This document shows positions 19,599 through 33,245 of a DNA stretch of 64,000 nt, piece after piece. The stretch is taken from the NCBI GenBank assembly GCA_016801845.1, contig CM028917.1:8758501-8822500 (forward strand), in the 5' to 3' direction. The notes beneath the pieces are model-generated. The model was given only the letters and a program-made list of their open reading frames with translations, was not told the DNA's origin and did not search any database. Positions within the stretch are counted from its first letter, which is position 1. Each line of letters starts with the position of its first letter. Source of the stretch: Polydactylus sextarius. Its lineage: Eukaryota; Chordata; Actinopteri; Polynemidae. The position numbers were made by a program, and so were the translations under genes.

Positions 19599-20810
19599 AT
19601 GCATCTAGAAGTGAAGGTTGCCCTCAACTTCATCGTGTCCTACCTGTACAACAAGCTGCCTCGCCGTCGAGCTGACCTGTTCGGTGAGGAGCTGGAGAGG
19701 ATACTGGTGTCTCGTTTTGAGGGTCATTGGTACCCAGAAGCCCCTCTACGAGGCTCTGCCTTCCGCTGCATCCATCTGGGGGCACCAAGAGACCCAGTGG
19801 TGGAGTTGGCTGCCAAGAGAAGTGGACTGGACACAGAGGAAGTGCGTGCAAATGTTCCCGCAGAGCTCAGCGTGTGGATCGACCCTTATGAGGTCTCCTA
19901 CCAGATTGGAGAGAAGGGGGCGGTGAAGGTGCTCTACCTGGAGGACCCCCCAGGCCTCGGCTGTGACAGCGAGAGGGCTGAAGGAGTGATCAGAGAGGGA
20001 AAAGCAGACGCAGAGGCAGAAGAGGCCAAGAATCTAGGTTTTAACCCGGATGCTCAGGTTTTTGTGCCGATCGGAAGTCAGGCGTCTCCTGCCCTCATGC
20101 CATCCCACTCCAGCTCTCCAACCCCTCTGTCTGCGCAGTCCTGCCCAGGGCTCTTCAGCTACCCCAGCTCCAGCACACCCACCGACCCTGTCGCCCACTC
20201 CTCCAACACCTCTACTCCCTCTCCTCCCAGCGGTGGCCTGTCCTACCTTGCTGCTCAGCAGCCACCCTCCGCTCTTCCTGCTGCCCGCCCTCAACCCATC
20301 ACCTTCACCACCGCCACCTTCGCTGCCACTAAATTCGGCTCGACCAAGATGAAGAAGTGCAGCGGCGCCGGGTCACCAGCCAGCTCTGGGGTTGTCGTAC
20401 CACCCACCCAGAGGATGCTCTCCCGCTCTCCTACCACCATCTCCACACCAGAGCTGCTCAAGCACAAGCCACTGTCTCTCTCCTTGCACTCCCTCGGAGG
20501 TCCCATCCCCAGCCAGCTTTCTCCCAACGCCAAAGAGTTTGTCTACCCAGGATCCCCAGGCCCACTTTACTTCGATGCTGACACCCAGCCCATGCAACCT
20601 CACGCCAGCCCTTTCCAGCCCCCCCACACCGTCAACACCCATCCGTCCTTCGATCCCTTCTCCAGCCCTCCTCCTGCCCAGAATGTGGGCATCATCAGCA
20701 GCAACGGAGGAATCTCTTACATGGAGAAGCCACCATTTGTTGAGGGTTTAGGAAGCTACAATCTGCAGTATCCCAGCCAGTCCTTCCAGCCTGTTGTGCT
20801 GGCCAACTAA
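19599..20810 (+). CDS. tob2: Tob2, BTG/TOB family antiproliferative adaptor of CCR4-NOT
   Basis: TOB proteins bridge the CAF1/CNOT7 deadenylase and cytoplasmic poly(A)-binding protein, promoting mRNA deadenylation and restraining proliferation. The gene has a single coding exon of 403 codons. Residues 1-116 form the BTG/APRO domain ([47 protein letters not shown]). Two PAM2 motifs are visible: [12 protein letters not shown] at 148-159 and [12 protein letters not shown] at 307-318. Between them lies a Ser/Pro-rich linker with [20 protein letters not shown]. The end [13 protein letters not shown] matches the TOB C-terminus. The protein is longer than human TOB2 (about 344 aa), mostly in the Ser/Pro linker. 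TOB2 is preferred over TOB1 because of the neighbours (aco2 and tef). The ATG opens [12 protein letters not shown], the family start. Confidence 0.95.
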   Translation: MHLEVKVALNFIVSYLYNKLPRRRADLFGEELERILVSRFEGHWYPEAPLRGSAFRCIHLGAPRDPVVELAAKRSGLDTEEVRANVPAELSVWIDPYEVSYQIGEKGAVKVLYLEDPPGLGCDSERAEGVIREGKADAEAEEAKNLGFNPDAQVFVPIGSQASPALMPSHSSSPTPLSAQSCPGLFSYPSSSTPTDPVAHSSNTSTPSPPSGGLSYLAAQQPPSALPAARPQPITFTTATFAATKFGSTKMKKCSGAGSPASSGVVVPPTQRMLSRSPTTISTPELLKHKPLSLSLHSLGGPIPSQLSPNAKEFVYPGSPGPLYFDADTQPMQPHASPFQPPHTVNTHPSFDPFSSPPPAQNVGIISSNGGISYMEKPPFVEGLGSYNLQYPSQSFQPVVLAN

Positions 20811-23535
20811 GCCTTCATTTGTATTGAGGAGAAGAAGAGTTGCTGTAGGAGGAGTTGGGTGTTAGGACAGAGATGCTCCTGATATTTTCAGTTTTTCTAA
20901 GAAATTGTTCTAATAATAATACAAGTTAAGAATTAGTTTTACTACAAAGATTTAAAATACCACGTTCACTGAATATTTCACGTGATTTGTTTTGTTCCTC
21001 GATAACCTCCAACCCACCCTCCTCCGTCGTCTGTTGCCGTTACTCGTCATGTTCTATGTGTTTGCTCTGACAGGAGTGGGTGGGGGTGAGTTCCTTTCTA
21101 CCTTGAGTCTTTGCCAATCTCTTTTGTTTATTGTTTTTGTATTGAATGTTGATGTGAGAGACTTTTTATTTTATTTTTTTTTTATTCTCAACTTGTAGTC
21201 TAATGGACCCGGCTTTAGTATAGCGCCATTTTGCACTGCACTGTCATGCTGTGAAAAAGGACCTCGCCAAGTCCTGCAGGGAACAACGGCTGTGGAAAGC
21301 TCAGCACTTTGCTCTGCAATCTGCTCTGCCCTACTTGCCACAAATACAGAGAGGGGGGCTCTCCTGTCTCTGTGTGTAGTCCTGTTCTGTTTTGTTGTGG
21401 CTCAGCGTGATCAAGAGACTTGTTTGTACGTCGGGGCCCGTTACCCTTGAAACGCACTCGTGCGCAGGCACAATTTGAGTTGGTTGTTGTCAGCAGGTGT
21501 ACGTTGAAAGCAATTTATCGTCAGCTGGAACGTGTACATGACATAGGTCTAAATGAAGTCGGAGCAGTGGAGGGAACAGAAAAAGGAGCGTTATGGTGTC
21601 GTGGGACTGATTTAGTAGAATGTATTGGAACTGCAGCTGGGACGATCCGGGGGGGGGGACCTTGGTCAATGTGAAAGGCAAATGAATCCTTCTGTTTTAG
21701 AACAATAACGATGCGCTGATACCTCAGTTACACACACAGGGATATAAGTTATGATCTATTACATGTACTAAAATTGACAAACATGCACTCACATATGCAG
21801 ATTCACGTATGTGCACATACACACGGTACCACTCAGCAGTGTGTGAAGGTGAATGGGCGGAGAAGGTGACGAGGGGGATGGGATGCAGCAGCTGAGCAGT
21901 AGGGATTGTGATAAATGGCTTAGCATGACTTCGACTATGAAGGAGAGGTTTTCCTCTGCATGAAAGGAGAGAGGGAGATGAGAAGACAGAAGGAAATGAG
22001 AGAGAGAAGCAGCTAGAGGGTCCTGTTGACTCGGTGGCATCCAGAGTGTATTGGCTTAGAGAGCGACACTTTAAAACCCAGAGCACGTTTCTGGTAAGCT
22101 TAAATGGTATTGAAGCCAAAGGCTCACTATTCTCTCCCTCCTCTTTAAATTCTTCAGTGATCTCTGCTTCTGTGGCCGCTGTGAAGACAAAACAGAACCG
22201 TACAGTTCAGGCCGCTCCGTCTCTTTCCCCCCCAGATGCAGTGACGTGGACGTGGACGTGGACACAAAGATGAATGTTCCTTTAGTGACGTGTGGCTTTT
22301 GTTGCTTTATTGGACAGCTTGTCAGATCTCTGGAAGTCTGTTGTTTCTAATGTCTGTTTATAGCAGTCGGGTTCGTGTGACCGTCAGTTAGTTGATACAG
22401 GGAAAGGTTAACTTCCCCCACCTCCCCCCTCCCCTCTACATGTCCGTTTGAGCTGTCCAGCACTTTATTACTGGGCTCCTGATGCTGTGTGTCGCCAAAC
22501 CATTCCTTTACCTTCTACGTTTGGTCGAGGCACATTTGATTCAGCCGTCACTGAAATGCTTTAGAGATTGAAACATGAGCTAGATTTGTATTTAAATGCA
22601 GTGTCAGTCTTGTCCCTTTATTTGAATGTTTTCTAGACCTGTACCCATAAATGTTTTTGTATGACATGACCCAAGGATCCTCAACTTGTGCTCACGCTGG
22701 TATTGCGATGTGACAGCTTGTCATATGCATGCAAGTTTGTTTTGTTTTTTTTTTTTTTTTCTTTTTCTTCTCCAAGGAGATAGACGGGGCGGTATACATG
22801 TCTGTAAATGCTATAATTGTGAGGGGAAGATGCATTTCTAATTTTTTTTTTTTTTTTTTTGTAATTTATTTCCAATATTTCTATATATTTTTGTTTTTGC
22901 AAATTATCACTTGCATTTGTATGAGTAAGACATGACTGGAGTCCAGGAATATGTATATAAAAAGTTCTTATGTTCAGATTCTTTGTTTAGTTTCTTACAT
23001 GCTGAGGTTATTTTTTCAGAAAAATAACATGAATATATGCAAACTGAGACAAAAATAAAGATGTACAGAATAAAGTATTGAATGTTTGTTGTATCTTGTA
23101 CAGCATTTGTCTAAAAACAAAACAAACAAAAAAAGACGGGTAAATGTACTCATTTCAATTCAAGTTGGATTTGGAGTTTTAAGATGTGAATGTTTACAGT
23201 GGGTTTGTGTAGGAAAAGATGGCTGAAATCACTTTTTTTGTGCTCCCAGGGCGGTCTGACAACACCACTCCCATAGGCAGTACATCGAAACCAAAAATCT
23301 CCACATTTCAGATTCGTTTGAGTGCAGTGTTCACCTGCATTTCGCTACCCTCGGTATTTTTTCACTCTTTAGTTGCCCTTTGCTTTCTCATTTAAAAAAA
23401 GAAAGAAAAACTACTGCACATCAGTATTCTTCACCAACACAGTTTTCATCTGAATGCTTTAGTACAGTATTGAAACCCAGATATACTCACCTTCGTCATA
23501 ATTGTATTTTCCATCAAATTTTCTTTCCTCTCACC

Positions 23536-23577
<42 letters not shown>

Positions 23578-24625
23578 TCCTCCTCCATCAGCCTGGTTCT
23601 CTGGTCCTAATACTATAGCCATATTCCAGACTGTCTTTACTTACACAGATGCTCACCCTCCTCCAGTGCAATGTAACGCCATAATTTAAATTACCCTGAA
23701 AGATTCAAGGGGTTTCTACCTCTCTGCACCCTGGAAAAAAGAAAAAAACATTATCTCTTCGATAGGAAGACGGTGTTAATGGCAGGTTTTGGAAAGACGA
23801 TGGAAATGAATGTGTTGTGAATGTTGATACTGATCTGATGTTAGTCAACCCTGGTTGAGAAGGCCTGCAGGAACTAAACAGGAGAAACAGATTATTTCTA
23901 TTGAAATTTGTTTTTTTTTTTTTTTTCCACAGTCACATGCATGTCTGAAATGTCAAAAGTGACTCATTTTCTGTTTTGTTTTGTTTTTTTTTTTTCTCCC
24001 CACATTGGTCAGATTATTCTGTGCAAACGAGGTCGCGTCGCTCAATTTCCTCTGCGTACAAATGTGGCTCTTGAGGTGAGAGATCCGCTGATGTGAGTGA
24101 GAGCTCTTTAAAGCTGGTCGGTTCGCCCTCACGTCTTTAAGGATGAATGCTGGTTTTGTTCTTTTACACGACGGGGTCTGAAAACAGACCGCAAATCAAC
24201 TCTACATGCAGGCTGTTCTACAATCAGGGTTGAACATTAATGAAGAGGAAAAAAAAACAAACAAGAATTTTGTATTCTGATGTCCTTTGCTTATATTGAC
24301 GTGTGCATTTTATTTTGCACTTTGGAATATTTCATTGTCATAAAAGAAGTTTATTTTCTATGTAAAATTTAACATTTAAGAATAGATATAATTAAAAGTT
24401 CAGATGATGTATAAATATAGTGCTTTCTTTCCTGCCTGTATTTTATTATTTTTCCTATTTTGTATCTGATCTGTACACCCTGTAGATGTATAATGAATCT
24501 TTCACTACTGAAATGCAATGACCTGTTTTCTGTGCTGCCCCTCAGGAATGGGGAGTTACTATTGCAGTTTCTTATTGTATCAGATTCTTTTTTAAGTTTG
24601 TAATAAAAACAGATTGGCAAAAATA
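20811..24625 (+). other. tob2: tob2 3'UTR with proximal and distal poly(A) signals
   Basis: No ORF of protein character follows the stop. AATAAA occurs at 23054-23059 and 23069-23074 (proximal pair) and at 24602-24607 (distal), suggesting 3'UTRs of about 2.3 and 3.8 kb. The region is rich in T homopolymers, including about 37 T at 23538-23574, and AT-rich elements. Long AU-rich 3'UTRs are common in TOB/BTG genes. UTR extent is inferred from the signals only. Confidence 0.55.
23538..23574. repeat. Poly-T (about 37) in tob2 3'UTR region
   Basis: Long homopolymer downstream of the proximal poly(A) signals. Confidence 0.95.
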
Positions 24626-25844
24626 AGCATGGAAAATAAGATAATTTGCGTCGTCCTCATTGTTTTTCTAGGTATGCAGAGCGATGAGCGTGACTGAACG
24701 GCTTGGTCACAGATAAAAAAAAAAAAAAAAAATCCTCCGTTTACTGCCCCGCGCGTGCCTCTAGACTCGATTAATGTTGAACATTTTGCAGATCAGATTA
24801 TGAAAAGTAGATCCCTCCCTTGTTCCTGCGAGAAGCTCCAGATTGAAACACCAGAGCAGCAAGTCTTCTTATCGCAGTAAATAAATTCAAAGGATGTTTG
24901 ATCAATAATTCAAAGCAAAAATGAGATTCTGAAATGGTGAGGAGCCAGACTGCTCATCACCTACCTCAGCTGGACTCATCCCCAGCAGATATTACTTTAT
25001 GTTTCATCATCCAACACTCAGTGCATGTGTGCATGTCTCAGCTGTACAGCTGCCTCGCTCATGTGAGGTGGACACACTGGGCTCTGCTTTCTATAGTAAC
25101 ATATAGTGTGTGACATTAACATGCGTGGCTGAGCTCCTCCCGGCTCTCCTCTACTCCTCTTCACATCTTCATCGCCCACACGTTGCACCCACCCCCCTCA
25201 CATGTCTGTAACAGCATCCCTGTTCTCCATCTTTCTGTCCATCCATTCGCCTTCTTGTTTCTCCCATCCTCCCTCACACCCCTCCCCTCTTCCCTCTCAG
25301 CACCCTTTCCTCGCCTCAGCTCCATCTTTCCAAGCACCTGATCTTTTCCTTTCCTTGCCCTCCCTCCCAACTCACAGAGCCCCTCCCTTGCTTCCTCACT
25401 TTTCTTCTCTCTATCCTCCCTGTACACACACACACACACCCATCCCACTGGTCTTTGAGGCTGCTGCTGTTACGCAACGCTGCTCCCCTGTGTGTTGATG
25501 TGATCATTACGCAACATCTCCTACTCCTCTAGAATACTGATGAGCAGCAGGGCCGAGGCAGCGAGGGACAGTAATAAAAAAAAAAAAAAAACAAACAAAC
25601 AAACAACAACAATAACATCGTTTGAAAGAAAACAAAAAAATCAGATTTTGTGTGTATACATGCACGTTTGTCGTGATAGAGCATGTGGACGTGTCCAACA
25701 AGGATGAGTAAGACGTCTCCATTTGTCCACAAAGCTGTGCTGCTTTTGTTATCTATTGTTTCTTTGTCTCTCAGCACCAGAGCTGCTGCCGCTGCTGCTG
25801 CTGCAGCAGCAGCTGGTCGATGACGTGGCAAAGTCAAACCCGGA
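24626..25844. other. Convergent intergenic spacer tob2/tef
   Basis: Spacer of about 1.2 kb between the distal tob2 poly(A) signal and the tef poly(A) signal. It holds a CT-rich tract (about 25130-25440) and short A runs. No gene is recognised; the ORFs in the CT-rich tract are low complexity. Confidence 0.5.
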
Positions 25845-28800
25845 GCCAACATGTCATTAAATCCTTATTTATTTCATATACATGATACAAGATACAGTTA
25901 GGACATGGCACTGCAGTTGCATGTATCCTTTTTACATAGTTAGGACAATACAAAAACACCCAACATAAACACATTGTTTCTTTTTATATAAAAAGAGAGA
26001 AAGCAAAAACACCACAAAACCAACAAAACCTTCAAAATGTTTTCAATAAAGACGTTTAATTTTTTTTCTTTCTTTTTTCTTTTCCTCAGGAGTATTGTAG
26101 CTACTTTTAATAACAAAGAAAGACATAGTGCGAGTGATGCGAAGCACCTGAAGCCAGAACCAACAGTTTCACACCAGAACCTGAAATCTGAAAACACCAG
26201 TTTAGACGTTCAGATGTGTTTGTTTGCGCCACCTACAGACAAAGAGAAGCAACAGCGATTTGACACTTGTGCCACCTGCAGGCAGAGTGTTACAACTGCA
26301 ATTATTGGACAGAATTTCTTTTACCAAATTTCCAGATTTTTTTTTTTTTTTTTTTTTGTCCAGGCATATGTTACTAAAAAAAATACCTTACTCTAAACAG
26401 TTCGGTTAATACTCTAATATTAGTAACAAGAATTAATGCTGGACAAAAAGTACAAACAACAAGAAAACAGCTGCTATAAAAGGAAAAAAATGCACTTTCT
26501 AGATGTGGCATAAAAGTGCAGTAACTGTTAATTTGTCTGAGTGGAGTTACACATCTGCACGTCTACAACTGCTGCTATTATTTTCCTTCCCCGTTGGTGG
26601 TGTAGAACTTGAGTATCTGCAACATGCTGAACCTTCAAGAACAACAATTACAAACCAGTTTCATGAGGCGCTTTGCACCGAAGAAAAAAAAAAGAAAAAG
26701 AAAAGAGAGGTTGCTACATACTGTACGCTGTACTTTAAAAGAGCTTGATTTATTGCCTTCTAAAAGGCTCCCTCGGTCAGTTCCTTTATGCAGAATATTT
26801 TTATTTAGTTAGAAAACAACTAAAAAAAGTTTGAATTCATCAACCGCATTGATGTATAAACAGCAAAATGCAGTCAATGTCAAGTCTGAATGTCGATGCA
26901 AAAACAAAACGGTTTAATGTCTGTTACACAACACTTCAGGAAACTGAAACGAACATTGAAAATATCAAGAAAACACAAAAAGCACCAACTGATCCAGTGT
27001 ATCAAGATATAGATCAATCTGAAGTAAATAGAAAACAATCCACACAGTGATCAAAAGATGCTGTTTTCAGCTGATGTTCACCCCAAGGTCAAGCACTGGC
27101 TGCACAAGGATGGATGGTGCTATTATGCGAGTTCTAAACACAAGACATCATAGCTGAGATATTTTGCTTTTCCTTTTGAGAGCTGTACAACAGAACATCA
27201 GCCCACCCATCCAAAAACATGTCGAGTTTTCAGTGATGGTTTCACAGACATAAGTACACTTGGTGTAAAATAGTCAAGAGAATAAAAGGACAAGTTTACT
27301 GGGTTTCATGCATTAGGATCCTAGACTACAGAGGATCTAAACTGGAAGCACAAAGGACTTTAGGGCATTTCTATTAAGTACGTCATAGCAATTTTACATA
27401 CAACATCATCACTGAAATTAAACAAGCATTACAGAACGGAGTATTATTGCCACATTTAGTTTTCTTTCCAAGGTTATGGCGATTATGAGCACAAGCTGAC
27501 CGAGCACGAAAATCAGCATCGGTCAAAGACACTTGAGATATCAAGTCCCATAACAGTCTGTAATGTCAAGGTTATTAATTTAGACACAAACTCAGCCACT
27601 TTGGCAAAAAAAAAAAAGAACATAACGTATCAACTCGGATTCATAGTTTTTTTTTTTTTTTGCCAAACTGAACTAAGCTGCTCTTTGTGTGCTCTCGGCT
27701 TCAACCAACATCCCCCTGTAGCCCTACTGACATTTGACCCTTCAAAATAGGAAGTGTTTGATGAGGTAAATGAGTATGTCCTGTCCTCTCCGTGGTCAGA
27801 CACATACTGTACGTATGTATGTATGTATGTATATATAGAGAAAAAAATCCATATATCTATATAAATCTGTTTTTTTAAAATAAACATCCAAAAGCACAGT
27901 TTATCCATTGAATTCCCTGCTTTGTCATTGGTTTCATTATAATAAGTATTGTTTCTCAAAAAGGAAATAGATTTATCTGACATATTGTTGTACATCACAA
28001 TCAACAGATGCATAATTACCATCAGAATAAATACAGCACTCATTGACTATTTGGCAAATATATGGAATAGTATTGGGTATAAGTATAAGTCAGAATCTCT
28101 CTCTTTTAAGAAATAAAGACCATGACACAATCATTTAATTACAAGGTTTAGAAGCAGTCAACTTTGGGCCTGGCTATATTAAAAAAAAACAAAAAAACAC
28201 ACACACACTCAGACCAGCCGTCACTACACCATGAGCAGACAGGTAGCGGCTCTAGCACCCTCTACTTGCAGTGTGCAGTAAAATAAACATCCCTCTGTGT
28301 GAACATACCCCTCCACCGGTGAGGGCCCTAGAGATCATCAAACTTAAGCCTTTTTGACGACAGAAAAGTAAACTACCACAACTCTGTTTCCACTTGTAAA
28401 AACCAACAACCATCCATTAAGGAATCAAAAAAAAAAAAAATCTGTCTTTTTTAATAAAATATTGTACGAGGCTCTGGAAGCTGATTTGAGGTTAGTAAAA
28501 AATAATAATAAAAAACTAAGTCACAGTAGCTTTAAACTGTTGGTCATGCATGGTTTTTTTGGGGTTTTTTTCCTTTTTTTCCTTAGAAACTGCTGTGTGT
28601 CTCACTGTGTTTGTGGTAAATAAAATTGACACTTAACTTTTACACACTGGGTTTTTTTGTTGTTGTTTTTGTAAGAAAAAAGTGCAAAAAGGATTACACT
28701 GATACACATATTTAGGTGGTGCGGGGAGGTGACTATATATATACACAAATTGTTTTGTGTGCGTTGATGTGTGCATGTGGGTAACAAGAAGGAATAAACT

Positions 28801-29589
28801 GTGACTAAATCACGACAACGTCAACCTCTTCGCCTTCTCTCCTCTGCCGACCTGAGGGCTTTGAGTTATTTCTCTTCAGACTGGAAATAACACTGCAAAT
28901 CTGCCTCCTGCTCCTTTATTCGCGTATTCTTCTTCTTCCTTTTCCTGCCCTGCCATCAATTCATTAACAGCCTTCTTCCAAGCTTCAGCTGGGAAATTTT
29001 AAAGGAAGTACAGAGTAGACACAAACGTTAAGTGCAACACAAGGATAAGTGAGGGACGGCAAGTGTGCCTCGTTCTAAATACACAACTTCTAACTGGCGT
29101 TACTCATGCTTTGGTCCACTAGGAAGAAGTGCTATGCAGTGATAAAAACAGATTTGTTTAGTATTTAAAAGCCTGTGACTCTTCTGAACCAGCCTGCTTT
29201 TTTTTTTCATACTTCCTGACTTTCCTGAAACCGTCTTGAGACAGATCATGTTTTCCATGTTGTGTGTGACCATGGGAGTATCCACAATCGTCCTCTTCCT
29301 CTCTGAGTGTAGGAGCCAGGCGCTCTCCACAGGCCTTCCTGTGACCACCGCTCCCATCATGCCTCGCTGCACTGCCAGTGTGTATCCAAAACTCCAGCAT
29401 CATGTTTAAAAAATAAATAAATAAACAAAAGCTGGAGCTGGACACAGTGACTGGATGTCAGCAAAGACAAAAGTGCAACATTTTGATTCCCTCTGTGTTT
29501 GTGTCCGAGTTGAATAATTTTTTTTCTTGCGGGGAGGGGAGTTCTGCTTTTGTCTCGTTCGTACTTCGTGGGTTTTTATTCGGAGTTCT
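25845..29589 (-). other. tef: tef 3'UTR
   Basis: The minus-strand stretch after the tef stop has no protein-like ORF. A minus-strand AATAAA (TTTATT on plus at 25867-25872) is the furthest strong signal before tob2, implying a 3'UTR of about 3.7 kb. Several A/T homopolymers and a short ATGT repeat near 27815-27830 lie inside. Extent is inferred; intermediate poly(A) sites are possible. Confidence 0.5.
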
Positions 29590-32500
29590 TTACAGCGGGC
29601 CGTACTTCGCCTCGTATCGAGCCACGATGTTCTTGCAGCGACCACAGTCCTTCCTCAGCTCTGCCACTTGCTGCCTCAGCGCCGCGTTTTCCCGCTCCAG
29701 GAAGGAGGCGCGCACCGTGATCTGGTTCTCCTTCAGCCGCCGAGCGTCACGAGAACGCTTTGCCGCCAGGTTGTTCTTCTTTCTCCGGGACCAGTATTTC
29801 TCATCCTGAAGGAGTAAATGAAAGCGGACGTGAATGAACAGATGAAAGTGGTGTAGTTGAATATGACTACCGTTAGCAAGGGATTTAACAGAAGCAAACA
29901 TCTGTGAAAACACCCCCTCTCATCTTTGATCTATAATCCACAATCCAACCCTTCTGTTTGAAAATGCTTTAATCTAACCAGAACACTGAGCTGTCTTCAA
30001 TATCAAACTGTCATCACATGTACTTTAGAAATCTTAGTGACTGCAATGCAACATTTACTCTCTGTGAACTCTTCTGTAGCGCTATCAGTTTTTTTTCTAC
30101 AAACCATATCTCCTCATCCTACTGGATTAAAATCTGTGGACTGCAGTGGTCATAGCACATCATCCACACTTAACATAATCTGCATCCTGCTGCCTCGTCG
30201 CTTCATCAGATCAGCAGCACAGTTCACACACATACACACACACGATTAAATCAACCTACCTTCTGTTCATCAGGAACAAACACCTTCTTGGCCTTCTTGA
30301 TCATAGGCTGTGGCTTCAGCTCCTCGTCAGAGAACTTGTGTTTGCGCGGGTTGAACAGCTCTCCTCCCGGCACGCTGGACAGGACCAGGTCTGTGGGATC
30401 CGGCTGGAAATTGATGTCCACTTCAATGGCATCTGGGTCGATGGGGGAGGGTGTGTTACGTTCTGCAGAGTTGCGCTCTACAAGTAAGCAGACAAAACGT
30501 AAACTGTACCAAGAGAGGTCACCCCGGTAAAACAAAAACTAACTACATCTACTGCTCCACTGAGCACTAATATTAGATTAGTCTATTGATTTGTCAAGTG
30601 CACCAACAGTAAATATCAAAACACTTTCTGGTTACGGTTGAACGATTGGGTACTGCATTTCTCTGTTGCATTTCATTTTAAATTGGGTAGTCTGAGTATC
30701 GTGGACAAAATAAAGTCATTACTTTGAGCACTTGTAACTTTCAAATCTTGTCATTTCGCATTGAATCAAAACATAACAGACTTGCAGCTCTACATACAAC
30801 ACTTCTGCTTGTCCAGAGGAACTAGGGAATAATATCTGTTGTTCAATTTCAGTTCAACTCTGTGATAATTGATGAATGCACTACGTGTTGTTTTTTAACC
30901 TGTGAGAATCTCTGCAAAAAACAGGCACTGTAAGTGTTGATATTCTGTCTGAAATTTCTAATATTTTGTCAGCACATTACACTGACATTTGTCTGTAAAG
31001 ATGTTATAATTCCACTTATCGAAGCTTGAACAATGACATTTTTAAGTATCTATTTTTTATAGGAAACATGAATATACAAGGTTTTTGCAGGTTTCAAACT
31101 AACAACCATCTTATGGGCTCAAAGGTCAATGTTTTGAGTGTGTTTGCCTATGAAATGGCAGTTGATTTTACACCAGGGTCTTCATCAGCAAAAGCAAATA
31201 AAACCACAATCAGCTATAAACTGCAATAAATAGCATGCCTCAGTATCTACTCTTCAACGTCTAAGGCCAGCCAAAATTTATTACCAAAATTGGGTAATAA
31301 AAAAAAATCCTCTTAAGTTTCTCTTAAAGACAAACCCTATAGGCAACCTGCATCAGCAGTCCACATGTTTAAAACATACTGTATTATCAATAATGTAGAT
31401 TCAGTCTCACCTGTTGTCTTCTCCTTCTTTTTCACCTCTGCAGTTGCCTCCTCAGACAAAGGTTCCTCTTCTTGTTCTTCATCTTCGTCTTCATCCTCGT
31501 CCTCATCCTCCTCTAGTTTAGCTGGTTGTAACGTAGTAACGGTCAGTGTTTCCTCTGGCTCTGAGGTGACTGTCGAGGTGGCGGTGGGGGAAGATGCTGA
31601 GACAGAGTCATCAGCTGCTGCAGCAGCAGCAGGAACGGGAACAGGAACAGGAGTGGGAGGAGGAGTGACAGTAGGAGTAGTAGTAGTAGTAGTAGAAGAA
31701 GAAGTAGTAGTAGTAGTAGCTGTAGCAACAACCTTGGGGATGGATTTGACTTTGCCTTCAACTGAGGTCAGAGTCTTCTGCAGCTCCTCCTCCTCCAGGC
31801 TCACTGGGATCCCATTTTCCAGCAGGAACTCGTCCAAGTCCATGTACTCCAAGTGGAAGGTCTCCCCATCGTACGGTATGGTCTTATCCCAAATAGCTGG
31901 AGTCAGGGAGGCTGATACCCCTCCACCTCCTCCACCACCGCCGCCGCCGCCAGTACTGCCACCCCCTCCTCTGGAACCGCCACCAGCGCTGGCTGCTCCA
32001 GCCCCACCTCCCTCCACATCCTCGGACGAACACAGCTTCTCTTTCTCTATTTCTGCATTAAAGACAGGAGGCGACAGGAGTTAATTAAATGACTGTTTGC
32101 TGTGAGTGAAAGCTTTTCCTGTGCAAACATGACTTCAGCAGTTTTTTTTTCCCCCAGTCACAGACACATGCGCACTGACAAAGAAAAAAAAGCCAATTAA
32201 AAGATGGAAAGAGACAAGGTGGGAGGTGACGCTTACTAAAAAAAAGGGTAAACAAAGGTGGGTCACAATTAAATAGAACAAATAATTAGATAGAGAATGA
32301 GAGAATTTACACAGATGGTATAAAAGATCAAATAAGTCTTTGAGGGAATCGGGATACAAGAGGACAGACAGAAAATGGGAGTCATGCCTGTTGTACACAT
32401 GGACCCAAAAACAAAACACCACCACACAAACTAGGGAATAGAAAACATTAGATCAGTGTGTTTAATTAAAAGTCCAGCAGTGTCTTTGTCTCTGAGCGTC

Positions 32501-32959
32501 TTTGTGGTCTGTGTGCGCTGCTTGGAAAGCGGCAAACAGGACTGAGAACTTTTTGTTCTTTTTTTATTTTCTCGCAGCCTCGAGTGAGACCGACTCTGTG
32601 CAACATATAGGACGTACGTCCACATCTCACCTAACGATCGGTCACAACTGTGTCCTAATATAATGAACAGTGTTTGATCCAGACGTCCAGAAGAATGAAC
32701 ATGTCGAGTGGAGAGTATCGCTGCTAAGCAGACGACAATCTTGTTGCAATTACGCACGACGGAAATAAAGTGAAAAACTGAGCGCTGGTGGGGTTTATTT
32801 TCTGGGGTAAATCTTACCGTCGTCGCCTTCCTCCAGGATGTTAGGAGGAGGGATGTCCATAATCTTCTTTAAAACAAAAGGGAAGGACTTCTGCGGAGAC
32901 ACCGTAGCGACGTTACCACTGGGTCGTAGCGCCACTGACACCGCGGCTTTTCCAGGCAT
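29590..32959 (-). CDS. tef: Thyrotroph embryonic factor (TEF), PAR-bZIP transcription factor
   Basis: PAR-bZIP activator of the DBP/TEF/HLF group; binds D-box DNA as a dimer and acts in circadian and light-responsive transcription in fish. Coding exons (minus): 32818-32959, 31411-32052, 30260-30477, 29590-29805; phases agree, 405 aa. Exon 1 gives [20 protein letters not shown] with [14 protein letters not shown]. Exon 2 carries a Gly-rich run (residues 62-92), the conserved [20 protein letters not shown], then Ser/Thr- and Pro-rich stretches and an Asp/Glu tract. Exon 3 is the PAR domain ([40 protein letters not shown]). Exon 4 (residues 335-405) is the bZIP: basic region [20 protein letters not shown], zipper to the end KYGPL. 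Human TEF has 303 aa; the excess is low-complexity sequence in exon 2. HLF and DBP are less likely given the sequence and the neighbours. Confidence 0.95.
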
Positions 32960-33182
32960 TGTTCCCTGTCAAGCTCCGTAAACACCGGGGCGATGTTCCT
33001 GTCGATACCGGGAAGCTGCGTTCTCTTACCGGCGGGGGGAGAAACGACAGAAAAACAGCAACGAAGCTTTTTTTTCGGTTTAATGCTACCGTTACTCTTA
33101 GGCCTGTCTGTCAATATTAACGCGTTTGGATGCAAAAACAACACTACTCAAACCTCTAGTTCTGCGTGCCCACGGAGCGTCC

Positions 33183-33245
33183 TTATTGGATATTCATGAG
33201 CCACACGCCCCGCCCACTCGCAGAATAGTAGAATCTGATTGGCTG
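33183..33245 (-). promoter_or_regulatory. CCAAT boxes and GC box upstream of tef exon 1
   Basis: Inverted CCAAT (ATTGG) occurs at about 33184 and 33238, with a GC box (CCCCGCCCAC) near 33207. These lie 220-290 bp upstream of the exon 1 ATG, a normal core and proximal promoter position for the minus-strand gene. Motif-level evidence only. Confidence 0.5.

Noticed and set aside
25202..25498. 98-codon Pro/Ser/His-rich ORF
   Set aside because: CT-rich low-complexity DNA in a convergent intergenic spacer, with no protein-like pattern.
31365..32084. 239-codon plus-strand ORF, rich in Ser, Val and Pro
   Set aside because: It is the antisense shadow of tef exon 2; its residue runs mirror the trinucleotide repeats of the real gene.
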